Source: CAVYVZ01 sp963772065 (GTDB lineage Bacteria > Acidobacteriota > Vicinamibacteria > Vicinamibacterales > UBA2999). From it: a stretch of DNA of 64,000 nucleotides. The notes beneath the pieces were generated by a model. The model saw only the letters and a program-made list of their open reading frames with translations, was not told where the DNA came from and ran no database searches. The translations under genes were made by a program, and so were the position numbers. Positions 1 to 7,479 of the stretch are shown piece after piece. The DNA lies in contig CAVYVZ010000010.1 of assembly GCA_963772065.1 (NCBI GenBank), forward strand, positions 744,001 to 808,000, in the 5' to 3' direction. How positions within the stretch are numbered: the first letter of the stretch is position 1; the number at the start of each line of letters is the position of its first letter.

Positions 1-2318
1 CGCAGCAGGTAGACGGGTCGGCCGAGCATCAGCGCCGCTCCGATGCACAAGACGTAGAAGAGATACGTCTCGTGGAAATGAGGCGCCAGGTCGAAGGCCC
101 GCACCGAGCCCGTTTCGTTCCAGACGCCGTCGTTGTTCGACGCGAGCACGCGGAATCGGTACTGTCCCGGCGGGATGTTCGTGTAGTAGGCGATGCGCCG
201 GGTGCCGGCGTCGATCCAGTCTCTGTCGAGGCCTTCGAGCATGTATCTGAACCGCACCTTCTCCGGCGCGAGCAGGCTCAGGCCCGTGTAGTGGAACTCG
301 AACTTCTCGCGGCCCGCCGGCACGCGGGCATCGGCGGCGATCGTCTCGCCGTCAGCCACGATCTGCTCGATGATCACCGGCGGCGGGACCGTGTTCGTCA
401 TCAGGCGCTGCGGGTCGACGACCGAGACGCCCTTGAACGTCGAGAACCACAGTCTCCCGTCGCGACCTTTCCAGCCGACGGGCTGCGAGCCGCCGACGCC
501 CTGGCTGCTCTTCACACCGTCCGCCTTGCTGTACGCGACGGACGTAATGGATGGAATCCGTCCGTCGGCGAAATCGCTCAAGTCCTTCTTGCTGACGCGA
601 AAGATCCCGCGCGGGCTGCTCATCCAGAGATTGCCCTGGCGATCCTCGAGAATGACCCAGATCACGTCGTCGAACAGGCCGTTGCGCGTGGTGTACACGG
701 TTACCCGGCCGTCCTTCAGCCGGTTCAGCCCGCCGCCAAGCGTGCCGATCCAGACGCTTCCCTGATCGTCGGCGTAGAGCGATCGCACGACATTGCTCGA
801 GAGGCCGTCGTCTGTCGTGACGGTGGTGAAGCGGCCCTGCGTGAGCTTCGCCACGCCTCCGCTGTTCGTCCCGATCCAGAGCGCTCCCGCGGCGTCCTCC
901 TGAATGGCTCTGACCGCCGTATCGGGCAATCCGTCCTTCGAGGAGTAGGCGTCGAAGCGGCCATCCTTGAGACGGTTCAATCCACCACCAAACGTGCCGA
1001 TCCAGAGGCTGCCATCGCGGCCCTCGTAGACGGCCCAGACCATGTTGTTCGAGAGCCCATCCCGCGTGGTGAGATTGGTGAATCTCCCATCCTTCAACCG
1101 GCTGAGCCCGCCTCCCGTTCCGAGCCACAGGCTTCCATCGCGCGCCTCGTGAATCGACCACACGTAGTCGTTGGCCAACCCGTCTTTGGTCTTGTAGCTA
1201 GTGACCTGCCGTCCGCTCAGCCGATTCAGGCCGCCGCCTTCCGTGCCGATCCAGATGTTGCCCGCGCGATCCTCGTGAATCGGGTAGACGAGATTGCTCG
1301 AGAGCCCCTCCTCGGTGGTGAACGTCGTGAACTTGCCATCCTTCAGCCGATGCAAGCCGGCGCCGGTGGTACCGATCCAGAGGCTCCCTTCGTGATCCTC
1401 GTAGATCGATCTCACGCCGCCATCGGCGAGGCCGTACTGAGTGGTGAGCGACGTGAATCGCCCCGCCTCCCATCGACTCAGTCCGCCGCCGTGCGTGCCC
1501 ACCCAGAGATTCCCGTCGCGATCCCGGAAGATTGCGTACACCGCATTGCTTGGAAGTCCGTCCTTGACCGAGTAGGTCGTGAACCTGCCATCCCGCCACT
1601 GGCTCACACCGCCGTCGTACGTCCCGACCCAGAGGTTGCCGTGGCGGTCCTCGCTTACCGACAGGATGATATTGCTCGGAAGGCCATGCTGCTTCCCGAA
1701 GACGGTGAACCTGCCTGCGCTGAACCTGTTCAGCCCGCCGCCGTCCGTCCCGATCCACATGTCGCCCTTGTGGTCTTCGTAGATCGCTCTCACGAAGTTG
1801 TGAGAGAGGCCGTCTTTCGTCGAGAAGGTCGTGAACCTGCCGTCTTGCCATCGGCTCAGCCCGCCACCGTGCGTGCCGATCCACAGGTTCCGGTTGCGAT
1901 CTTCGTAGAGCGCAAATACGACGTCGTGGCTCAGGCCATCCTTTGTCGTGTAGGTCGTGAAAGTTCCGTTCTTGAGGTGCGTCAGGCCGCCGCCGTACGT
2001 GCCGATCCAGAGGCTCCCGTCCTGGGCCGCCAGGAGCGCCATGACATTGGTGTTCGTGAGCGCGGGAGCATTCACCGTGTTGTACACGGTGAATCGGACG
2101 CCGTCGAATCGGACGAGGCCCGCCTGCGTGGCGAGCCACAGATACCCCTCGCTCGTCTGCGTTATGGCGCGGACCGAGTTCTGCGGCAGTCCGTCTTCCA
2201 TCTGCCAGACGGAATGGGTGAACTGCGTGATCGCCTTCGCGGGATCGAGAGCGAGCGTCTCTGCGGGCCAGAGCGACGCCAGCACGATGAGCGGTGCGAC
2301 GGTGCGTGCGACCTTCAC
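1..2318 (-). CDS. Two-component regulator propeller sensor protein, N-terminal part (runs off left edge)
   Basis: A minus-strand frame stays open from about 2318 to base 1 with no stop, so the C-terminus lies outside the window. It starts at a GTG followed by a hydrophobic leader, which suggests a periplasmic sensor. About 14 repeats follow, each with a core such as LWIGT-x-GGGL and spacers like DGLSSN (Reg_prop propeller family). Next comes a Y_Y_Y-type beta domain (approximately 390-110) and the start of a membrane segment (YVLCIGAALMLG) at the edge. In this family the missing part is usually a histidine kinase or a diguanylate cyclase; I cannot tell which. The ligand is unknown. No frameshift was detected across 2.3 kb. 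The exact start is uncertain because no strong ribosome site precedes the GTG. Confidence 0.88.
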   Translation of the reverse strand, partial: MKVARTVAPLIVLASLWPAETLALDPAKAITQFTHSVWQMEDGLPQNSVRAITQTSEGYLWLATQAGLVRFDGVRFTVYNTVNAPALTNTNVMALLAAQDGSLWIGTYGGGLTHLKNGTFTTYTTKDGLSHDVVFALYEDRNRNLWIGTHGGGLSRWQDGRFTTFSTKDGLSHNFVRAIYEDHKGDMWIGTDGGGLNRFSAGRFTVFGKQHGLPSNIILSVSEDRHGNLWVGTYDGGVSQWRDGRFTTYSVKDGLPSNAVYAIFRDRDGNLWVGTHGGGLSRWEAGRFTSLTTQYGLADGGVRSIYEDHEGSLWIGTTGAGLHRLKDGKFTTFTTEEGLSSNLVYPIHEDRAGNIWIGTEGGGLNRLSGRQVTSYKTKDGLANDYVWSIHEARDGSLWLGTGGGLSRLKDGRFTNLTTRDGLSNNMVWAVYEGRDGSLWIGTFGGGLNRLKDGRFDAYSSKDGLPDTAVRAIQEDAAGALWIGTNSGGVAKLTQGRFTTVTTDDGLSSNVVRSLYADDQGSVWIGTLGGGLNRLKDGRVTVYTTRNGLFDDVIWVILEDRQGNLWMSSPRGIFRVSKKDLSDFADGRIPSITSVAYSKADGVKSSQGVGGSQPVGWKGRDGRLWFSTFKGVSVVDPQRLMTNTVPPPVIIEQIVADGETIAADARVPAGREKFEFHYTGLSLLAPEKVRFRYMLEGLDRDWIDAGTRRIAYYTNIPPGQYRFRVLASNNDGVWNETGSVRAFDLAPHFHETYLFYVLCIGAALMLGRPVYLL

Positions 2319-2415
2319 AACCCGCGCAGGTGTGCAATACGCTAACCAGCTGGGCCGGCCGCAAAACCCCGCGGGCCTTGTCAGAATCGCAGGTGCCCAC
2401 GCCACGAGACGACGA

Positions 2416-2478
2416 AAGTGTGCGGATGGGCGCGGGTCTGGCACACTTGGTGTGCACGTGTGCGCTGGCGCACACGTG
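2416..2478 (-). terminator. Two adjacent inverted repeats downstream of the sox pair
   Basis: Two hairpins lie between the cytochrome gene and the propeller gene. The first has perfect 11-bp arms, CACGTGTGCGC at 2455-2465 and its complement at 2468-2478, with a 2-base loop. The second has 8-bp arms, AAGTGTGC at 2416-2423 and GCACACTT at 2441-2448; on the minus strand it is followed by TTTCG. Location and direction fit transcription termination of the sox pair. The U-run is weak, so a protein-binding palindrome is an alternative. Confidence 0.45.
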
Positions 2479-2595
2479 ACTGATTCAGCCTTCCGCGCGG
2501 TCCGCGTTCGCCCTCATGGCCGCCGCGAGAAACGCGGTCAGCCTCTCGCCGTGCTTGTCGATGTTCTCGGAGAACCGCCGGCCGCGGCGCGAGAA

Positions 2596-3159
2596 TCAGC
2601 GGGACGCGCCGCGCTTCCGGCCCGCGTCGGGCCGCGGATCCGGAATGAACCCTTCGCGGTTGGGCATGCGCACCTTCGGCAGGCTGTTCGCGTCGAGCAC
2701 GTCGGTCGCTGAGACGATCCCGTTCAACTGCAGCACGAACGCGGTGAGCGAGTACACATCATCGGCCGACAGCACACCCGGCCGATCGAACGGCATCGCA
2801 CGATTCAGGTAGTCCCACAGCGTCGTCGCGTACGGCCAATAGCTCCCCACCGTCTTCTCCGGCTTCGGCGTGGTCAGCGAGCCGATGCCGCCCACGAGCA
2901 CATCCTCCGGACCCTCGCGGCCGGTGGCACCGTGGCACCGCGCGCACTGCGCGGCGTAGATCGCCTTGCCCTTCTCCGCCGTTCCGCTGCCGACGGGCAG
3001 CCCTTCGCCGCTCGGCGGAATCAGCGCGTCGTACTTCCGGATCTCCTCATGCGAGACGGGCCGTCCCAGTCCGTACGTCTGCCCCCAGAATCGAGCCTGT
3101 AATGCGAGATGCAAAACGCAAAATGCAAACGCCGCGATCTTGAATTTTGAATTTTGCAT
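2596..3159 (-). CDS. SoxD-like c-type cytochrome, partner of the adjacent SoxC-like enzyme
   Basis: A 187-residue protein with one heme-attachment motif, CARCH (C72, C75, H76), and a possible Met ligand further on in RAMPFDRPG. It lies directly downstream of the SoxC-like molybdoenzyme in the same direction, as in sulfite or sulfane dehydrogenase pairs where the cytochrome takes electrons from the molybdenum subunit in the periplasm. The start codon and first ~22 residues come from a heptad-repeat element. They read as a lysine-containing n-region plus a hydrophobic core, so they could serve as a signal peptide. No other start exists before the mature-looking sequence. The same frame continues open for 35 codons beyond the TGA at 2596, to another TGA at 2485 beside the hairpins, so the end could be a nonsense change. 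Confidence 0.82.
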   Translation of the reverse strand: MQNSKFKIAAFAFCVLHLALQARFWGQTYGLGRPVSHEEIRKYDALIPPSGEGLPVGSGTAEKGKAIYAAQCARCHGATGREGPEDVLVGGIGSLTTPKPEKTVGSYWPYATTLWDYLNRAMPFDRPGVLSADDVYSLTAFVLQLNGIVSATDVLDANSLPKVRMPNREGFIPDPRPDAGRKRGASR

Positions 3160-3171
3160 TTTTGATTACAG
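3097..3171. repeat. 75-bp inverted heptad-repeat element at the soxC/soxD junction
   Basis: The element is bounded by CTGTAAT at 3097-3103 and ATTACAG at 3165-3171. Between them are 7-bp periodic units: GCAAAAC/GCAAAAT-type on one side and TTGAATT/TTGCATT-type on the other, forming imperfect inverted halves around a GC-rich centre (GCCGCGATC). It is much richer in A and T than its surroundings. It contains the stop codon of the SoxC-like gene and the start of the cytochrome gene, which suggests insertion at the junction or repeat expansion there. Two other heptad elements occur at 14660 and 21150. Confidence 0.6.
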
Positions 3172-4374
3172 CGCGGCGTCCACGATCGTCCCGTCGGTGT
3201 TGATCCTCCAACCCTGCGTCGCATTGCAGTGGTAGTTGGAGTTGACGCCGCGTACCGCCACGAGCTCCGCCCGCGACGGCTGCACGTACCCGGTCTCGTC
3301 CGTGCAGCGCGCGACCAGCACCGCCTCGCGGCCGTCCCATGTCCAGGGCGCCGTGAAGCGCGTATGCGCTTTGGAGAGCACGGGGAGCTGCAGCGCCGCG
3401 TCGGTCCACGTCGCGCCGGCATCGGTGGACACCTCGACACGCGTGATCGCCCCGTTGCCCGACCAGGCCAGACCCGAGATCTCGTAGAAGCCCGGACCGT
3501 GCAGCCGCTGCCCCGCCGACGGCCGCGTGATGACCGACTTCGGTTCCATCAGGAACGTGAACTGCCGCGCGCGGCCATCCGGCATGAGGTCGGTGTACTT
3601 CGACGTCTCCTCGCGCGTCATGTAGGGGCGATCAACCACTTTGATTTGCCGCAGCCACTTCACGCTCGAGTTGCCCTCCCATCCGGGCAGCAGCAGGCGG
3701 ATCGGATAACCCTGCTCGGGCCGCAGCGCCTCGCCGTTCTGCGCGTACGCCACGAGCGCATCCTCCGACGCTTTTTCGATCGGAACGCTGCGCGTCATCT
3801 TGCAGGCATCGGCGCCTTCCGCGACGAACCACCTGCCCTCGGGCTTGATGCCGGCTTCTTTGAAGAGCAGCGCGAGAGGCACGCCCGTCCAGTTGCTGCA
3901 GCTCGTCATCCCGTGCGCCGCCTGCGCTGACGCCTGCGGCACCGGGCGCCACCCGGTTCCGCTGTTGCCGGAGCACTCGAGAAAATAGATCCGCGATACC
4001 GACGGCAGTCGCTTCAGCTCGTCCACACGAAAGGCAAGCGGGCGCTCGACCAGGCCGTGGATCACGAGCTCGTGCTGGGCCGGATCGATTTTCGGCACAC
4101 CGCCATGGTGGCGCTCGAAGTGGAGCGACGATGGCGTGATCATGCCGTGGATCTCGCCGAGCGGCGTCTTGCTCGACGCCTCTTCCATGTAGGTTCTCGT
4201 CGAGAGGAGCCGGGTCGCTTTTTCGAACGGTGAGCGCTCTCCGTAGGGACTGATTGGCCCGCCAAGGAGGGTCGGCTGCTGCTCGGGAGCGGACGGCTTC
4301 CCGCGGCACGCCGCGACCACGGCACCGCTCACCGCGGCCGCCGCGCGCAGGAACCAGCGGCGCGAGCTCTTCAT
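3166..4374 (-). CDS. soxC: SoxC-like sulfite oxidase family molybdopterin enzyme, Tat-exported
   Basis: A 402-residue periplasmic molybdoenzyme. The N-terminus has a twin-arginine signal (SRRWFLRA) followed by a hydrophobic stretch. The oxidoreductase molybdopterin domain covers roughly residues 75-265, with the molybdenum-ligand cysteine in FLECSGNSG (C134). The C-terminal dimerisation domain covers roughly 290-390 (GLAWSGNGAITRVEVSTDAG). This order and length match SoxC and sulfite dehydrogenases, which oxidise sulfite or protein-bound sulfane sulfur and pass electrons to a c-type cytochrome, here the next gene. No soxXYZAB genes are nearby, so sulfite oxidation is as likely as complete thiosulfate oxidation. 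The gene is divergent from the HtrA operon across a 73-bp gap. Confidence 0.9.
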   Translation of the reverse strand: MKSSRRWFLRAAAAVSGAVVAACRGKPSAPEQQPTLLGGPISPYGERSPFEKATRLLSTRTYMEEASSKTPLGEIHGMITPSSLHFERHHGGVPKIDPAQHELVIHGLVERPLAFRVDELKRLPSVSRIYFLECSGNSGTGWRPVPQASAQAAHGMTSCSNWTGVPLALLFKEAGIKPEGRWFVAEGADACKMTRSVPIEKASEDALVAYAQNGEALRPEQGYPIRLLLPGWEGNSSVKWLRQIKVVDRPYMTREETSKYTDLMPDGRARQFTFLMEPKSVITRPSAGQRLHGPGFYEISGLAWSGNGAITRVEVSTDAGATWTDAALQLPVLSKAHTRFTAPWTWDGREAVLVARCTDETGYVQPSRAELVAVRGVNSNYHCNATQGWRINTDGTIVDAAL

Positions 4375-4447
4375 CGGGTGAAGTCTACTCCACCGCCCAC
4401 CCGTTCGGGTGATCCGCTGCGCCCCGCCGCCGCGCTACTAATGACGC

Positions 4448-5338
4448 ATGACTGCATCAAGCCTTTCAGCCCTATCGACCGAGCTCGCGGATCTCGTTTC
4501 GCAGGCCTCGGCCTTTGTTGTGTCAGTTGACGGCCGCCGCCATCGTGCCGGCAGCGGCATCATCCTCGATGCCGACCTCGTCGTCACCGCCGACCATGTG
4601 CTCGAGCGCGAGGATGGACTCACGGTCCGCGCTGACGAGCGGCGGCTGCCTGCCACGATCGCGGGACGCGACCCTGCGTCCGACATCGCCGTCCTGCGCG
4701 TGGCCGGCCTCGGCGGCGCCGAGCTCCCGCGCGGTGAGGTGCCACGCGTGGGCCAGATGGTCGTATCGGTATCCCGTACCGGAAGCGGCGGGGTATCCGC
4801 GGGTGCCGGCGTGATCAACGCCATCGGTGGTCCCCTTCGCACCGGTCGCGGCGTCACGCTGACCCAGGTCATGCGCACCGACGCGGCCGCCAGGCCCGGC
4901 ACATCGGGCGGCGCCATCGTCGACACCGCCGGACGCGTCATAGCTATGACGACCTCGGCGCTCCTGCGTGGCCTCCCGGTGGGTATTCCGATCGGACAGC
5001 TCGTGGAGATCGCGACGGCGCTGGCCTCGAACCGGCCGCTGAAACGCGCCTACCTTGGCGTCAGCGTCCAGCCCGTCAGGTTTCCAAAGCCCGGACCGGA
5101 GGGCGTGGAAGGCGGGCTCCTCGTGTCGGGCATTGCGCCCGAGGGGGCGGCGGATCGAGCCGGGTTGCTCGTGGGAGATGTGATCGTGGCGTTCAACGAC
5201 GCGCGCCTTGCGCACGCCGACGACCTCCAGGACAAGCTCGCCGCCGCCGAGGCAGGCGTGGCGGCGTCGCTGTCGGCCGTCCGCGGCGGCGCCCTGCAGC
5301 GCATCGACGTCACACTGGGAGCGCGGCCATCCGCATAA
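4448..5338 (+). CDS. HtrA-like S1C serine protease with PDZ domain, no signal peptide
   Basis: A 296-residue trypsin-like protease with a complete catalytic triad: H50 in TADHVL, D79 in ASDIAVL and S153 in GTSGGA. A single PDZ domain follows (about residues 195-290, beginning YLGVSVQPV). The family cleaves unfolded proteins, usually in the periplasm. Here no signal peptide or membrane anchor is visible, so a cytoplasmic role is inferred. It is first in a tight operon: the LuxR-type regulator begins 14 bp after its stop and a second HtrA-like gene follows. Paired proteases flanking a transcription factor suggest a stress-sensing module. Confidence 0.86.
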   Translation: MTASSLSALSTELADLVSQASAFVVSVDGRRHRAGSGIILDADLVVTADHVLEREDGLTVRADERRLPATIAGRDPASDIAVLRVAGLGGAELPRGEVPRVGQMVVSVSRTGSGGVSAGAGVINAIGGPLRTGRGVTLTQVMRTDAAARPGTSGGAIVDTAGRVIAMTTSALLRGLPVGIPIGQLVEIATALASNRPLKRAYLGVSVQPVRFPKPGPEGVEGGLLVSGIAPEGAADRAGLLVGDVIVAFNDARLAHADDLQDKLAAAEAGVAASLSAVRGGALQRIDVTLGARPSA

Positions 5339-5352
5339 CCGATCCGCTTGCC

Positions 5353-5694
5353 GTGGCCATCGTGGCGTCGAGCGCCGCCGTCCGGGCGGAGCTGCGCGCG
5401 ATCCTCGAGGCCGCAGGCGTTCGGGTCACGGGCGAGGGCGATACACCCGAGGAGGCGCAGCTCGGCGAGGCCGCGCCTGATGCCCTGGTGGTGTTCGAAC
5501 CACTGACGACTCGGGAGCGTGATGTGCTCGAGTGGCTCGCGCTCGGGCTCTCCAACCGTGCGATCGCCGAACGCCTCGGCATCAGCGAGCACACGGTGAA
5601 GTTCCACGTCACGTCGATCTACGGAAAGCTCGGCGTGTCCTCACGGGCCGAAGCCGTACGACACGCTGCGCGACAGGGGTTGATCACACTATGA
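5353..5694 (+). CDS. LuxR/NarL-type DNA-binding regulator with degenerate receiver
   Basis: A 113-residue protein starting at GTG. The C-terminal half (residues about 50-113) is a clear LuxR helix-turn-helix: LTTRERDVLEWLALGLSN, then AIAERLGISEHTVKFHV. The N-terminal ~50 residues look like a collapsed receiver. The first strand (VAIVASSAAVR) has serines where the acidic pair normally sits, and the strand expected to carry the phospho-acceptor Asp reads DALVVFEP. Control by phosphorylation is therefore unlikely. Its stop overlaps the next start by 4 bp (ATGA), so it is translationally coupled to the second protease. It probably regulates this operon or a stress regulon. Confidence 0.8.
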   Translation: MAIVASSAAVRAELRAILEAAGVRVTGEGDTPEEAQLGEAAPDALVVFEPLTTRERDVLEWLALGLSNRAIAERLGISEHTVKFHVTSIYGKLGVSSRAEAVRHAARQGLITL

Positions 5695-6662
5695 GCGCTA
5701 TCGCAGACGCCGAACTGCTCGACGCTTACTCGCAGGCTGTAACCGGGGCCGTCGACCTCGTCGCGCCTGCGGTCGTCAGGATTGAATCGACGTGGGGCTC
5801 GCGCCAGCGGCGTGGACCCGCGCCGAAGCCGCGCAGCGAAGGTGCCGGGTCGGGCTTCGTGTTCACACCCGATGGTCTCGTGCTCACCAACGCGCACGTT
5901 GTGAGTCGCGCCCAGGCGATCTCGGCCACGCTGCCCGACGGTCGGGCCTGCGCCGCGTCGCTGATTGGCGCGGACGAGGACACCGATCTGGCTGTGCTGA
6001 AGATATCAGCGACCGACCTTCACTCGCTGACGCTCGGCGACTCGCGTCGTCTGCGCGTCGGACAGATCGTCGTCGCCATCGGCAATCCGTTCGGATTCCA
6101 GCATACGGTGACGGCCGGCGTCGTGAGCGCAACGGGCCGCTCGCTCCGCGCGAGGACGGGGCGTCTCATGTCGGGCCTCGTGCAAACGGACGCCGCGTTG
6201 AACCCCGGCAACTCGGGCGGACCCCTGGTCAACACGCGCGGCGAGGTCGTGGGGATCAACACAGCGGTGATCGTGCCCGCGCAGGGCATCAGCTTCGCCG
6301 TGGGCGCCGAGACGGCGCGCACCGTGGTGCCGCAGTTGCTTCGTGAGGGCCGCATCCGGCGCGCCTATCTCGGGATCGGCGGCCAGGACGTCCCGCTGCC
6401 GCGCGTGCTCGTGCGGCATCACGCGCTGTCGGCGGACAGCGGCGTGCTCGTCACCGAGGTCATGGAGAACGGTCCGGCATCACGAGCCGGCATCCGCGAC
6501 GGCGATTTCGTCGTGACGTTCGACGGGCATGCGATCGAACGCACCGACGATCTTCATCGGCTGCTGGTGGGAGAGCGCACAGGCGTGCTGGTGCCGCTTC
6601 AGGTCCTGCGAGGCACCGAACTATTGACGATCTACATCACACCCGCAGATCGCGAGTCTTAG
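5691..6662 (+). CDS. Second HtrA-like S1C serine protease with PDZ domain
   Basis: A 323-residue protease. The chosen ATG overlaps the stop of the regulator (ATGA); the frame is open further upstream, but that part lies over the regulator gene. The triad is complete: H69 in TNAHVV, D99 in DTDLAVL and S175 in GNSGGP. The oxyanion region and the GNPFGF motif are also typical of DegP/HtrA. One PDZ domain follows (about residues 220-318, from YLGIGGQDV). It lacks a signal peptide, like the first protease. It resembles canonical HtrA more closely than its upstream neighbour does, so the two are diverged paralogues. It ends in a 4-bp convergent overlap with a small minus-strand gene. Confidence 0.88.
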   Translation: MSAIADAELLDAYSQAVTGAVDLVAPAVVRIESTWGSRQRRGPAPKPRSEGAGSGFVFTPDGLVLTNAHVVSRAQAISATLPDGRACAASLIGADEDTDLAVLKISATDLHSLTLGDSRRLRVGQIVVAIGNPFGFQHTVTAGVVSATGRSLRARTGRLMSGLVQTDAALNPGNSGGPLVNTRGEVVGINTAVIVPAQGISFAVGAETARTVVPQLLREGRIRRAYLGIGGQDVPLPRVLVRHHALSADSGVLVTEVMENGPASRAGIRDGDFVVTFDGHAIERTDDLHRLLVGERTGVLVPLQVLRGTELLTIYITPADRES

Positions 6663-6892
6663 TCGACAAGCTGCGGCCACTCGATGCGCAGCTCCCACGC
6701 GCGACGGAATGCGGTGTCCATGTCGGATAGCGCTTCTTCGAGGATCAGGCGGTTGCGCACCCAGAGGCGCACCGTGACGCCGCTGAACTGATTCCACACG
6801 AGCTCGCAATGCTCGGAGGCGGTCCGCCACACCGTTTCAACCTGCGCGTCTCGCATCGCGGGCATCATAGCGTCTGGGTCTCGCGCCTTCAA
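6659..6892 (-). CDS. Small conserved-looking protein of unknown function
   Basis: A predicted product of up to 77 residues, rich in tryptophan and charged residues (TVWRTASEHCELVWNQF, then VRLWVRNRLILEEAL). It has no signal peptide or membrane segment. I do not recognise the family. The first start is TTG; internal ATG codons 8, 9 and 12 residues in are plausible alternatives (a core of about 66 residues). It converges on the second HtrA-like gene with a 4-bp overlap. It sits just after another small minus-strand frame, which carries a GGAGGAG motif near its end that could act as a ribosome site. Confidence 0.45.
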   Translation of the reverse strand: MKARDPDAMMPAMRDAQVETVWRTASEHCELVWNQFSGVTVRLWVRNRLILEEALSDMDTAFRRAWELRIEWPQLVD

Positions 6893-6896
6893 TCGA

Positions 6897-7196
6897 TCAT
6901 TCGTCGTGGGATCTCCTCCGTTCGCTCTTCGTTCTCACACGCCCGCCTCCCGCCCACCTGATCTGCCTTCGCGTCTCTTCATCCAGCGTGGGGTCCACCG
7001 ATGCCTCGGGCACATCCACGCCGTAGCCTGTGGTGCCGACGATGCCGGGTTGCGTGGGCGGCTCGGATGTGTGGTCGTGCTCACCCGGGATCGGCTCGTG
7101 CGCGGTTTCAGGTCCTTTGATGGCCATGGGCATCAGGTGTTCAACGCGCATGCCCGAGGCGAAAGCTGAGCGGGTGGGTCTGAGCAGCTCTGGCAC
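6897..7196 (-). CDS. Hypothetical hydrophilic protein
   Basis: A frame of up to 99 residues. The more likely product starts at an internal Met (MRVEHLMPMAIKG, then PETAHEPIPGEHDH). It is rich in Pro, Glu, His and Thr, ends in a basic tail, and has no hydrophobic segments. No family is recognised. It is oriented back to back with the glgX remnant and lies directly upstream of the small protein at 6659. Whether it is truly expressed is uncertain. Confidence 0.3.
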   Translation of the reverse strand: MPELLRPTRSAFASGMRVEHLMPMAIKGPETAHEPIPGEHDHTSEPPTQPGIVGTTGYGVDVPEASVDPTLDEETRRQIRWAGGGRVRTKSERRRSHDE

Positions 7197-7221
7197 AGAA
7201 CGTGATCGGGATGGCAGTAAT

Positions 7222-7479
7222 ATGCGCGTCTGGCCGGGTCAACCGTGCCCCCTCGGGGCGACCTGGACCGGGCTCGGCGTCAACTTCGCGATCTTCTCGG
7301 CTCATGCCACGCGCGTCGAAGTCCGTCTCTTCGACTCGCCCGATGCGACCGCGCCGTTCGCCTGCGTCCGTCCCAGTCAGTTGTGTGGTCACCGTGTACA
7401 CGGACGCTACGACTCGAACAACCTGAGCTGGAACTGCCGGGGCGAGGGGGCGATGGACATCCCTCGAGTGGTGCTTTGA
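7222..7479 (+). pseudogene. glgX: Remnant of glycogen debranching enzyme (GlgX-like)
   Basis: The frame begins MRVWPGQPCPLGATW, then GVNFAIFSAHATRVEVRLFD, which is the N-terminal signature of GlgX-type debranching enzymes. After about 40 residues it jumps to SQLCGHRVHGRYDSNNLSWN followed by C-x-GEG. This resembles the internal GlgX motif SWNCG-x-EG, which normally lies hundreds of residues further on. Only about 85 of the usual ~700 residues remain, so this is an internally deleted remnant. Its TGA overlaps the glgE start (TGATG). That arrangement suggests a former glgX-glgE operon and may still couple translation. Confidence 0.75.

Noticed and set aside
72..2345. A 757-codon plus-strand open frame
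   Set aside because: It is the antisense shadow of the propeller-repeat gene. The periodic repeats in the minus strand create a periodic open frame; the minus strand shows real LWIGT-type motifs and a signal peptide.
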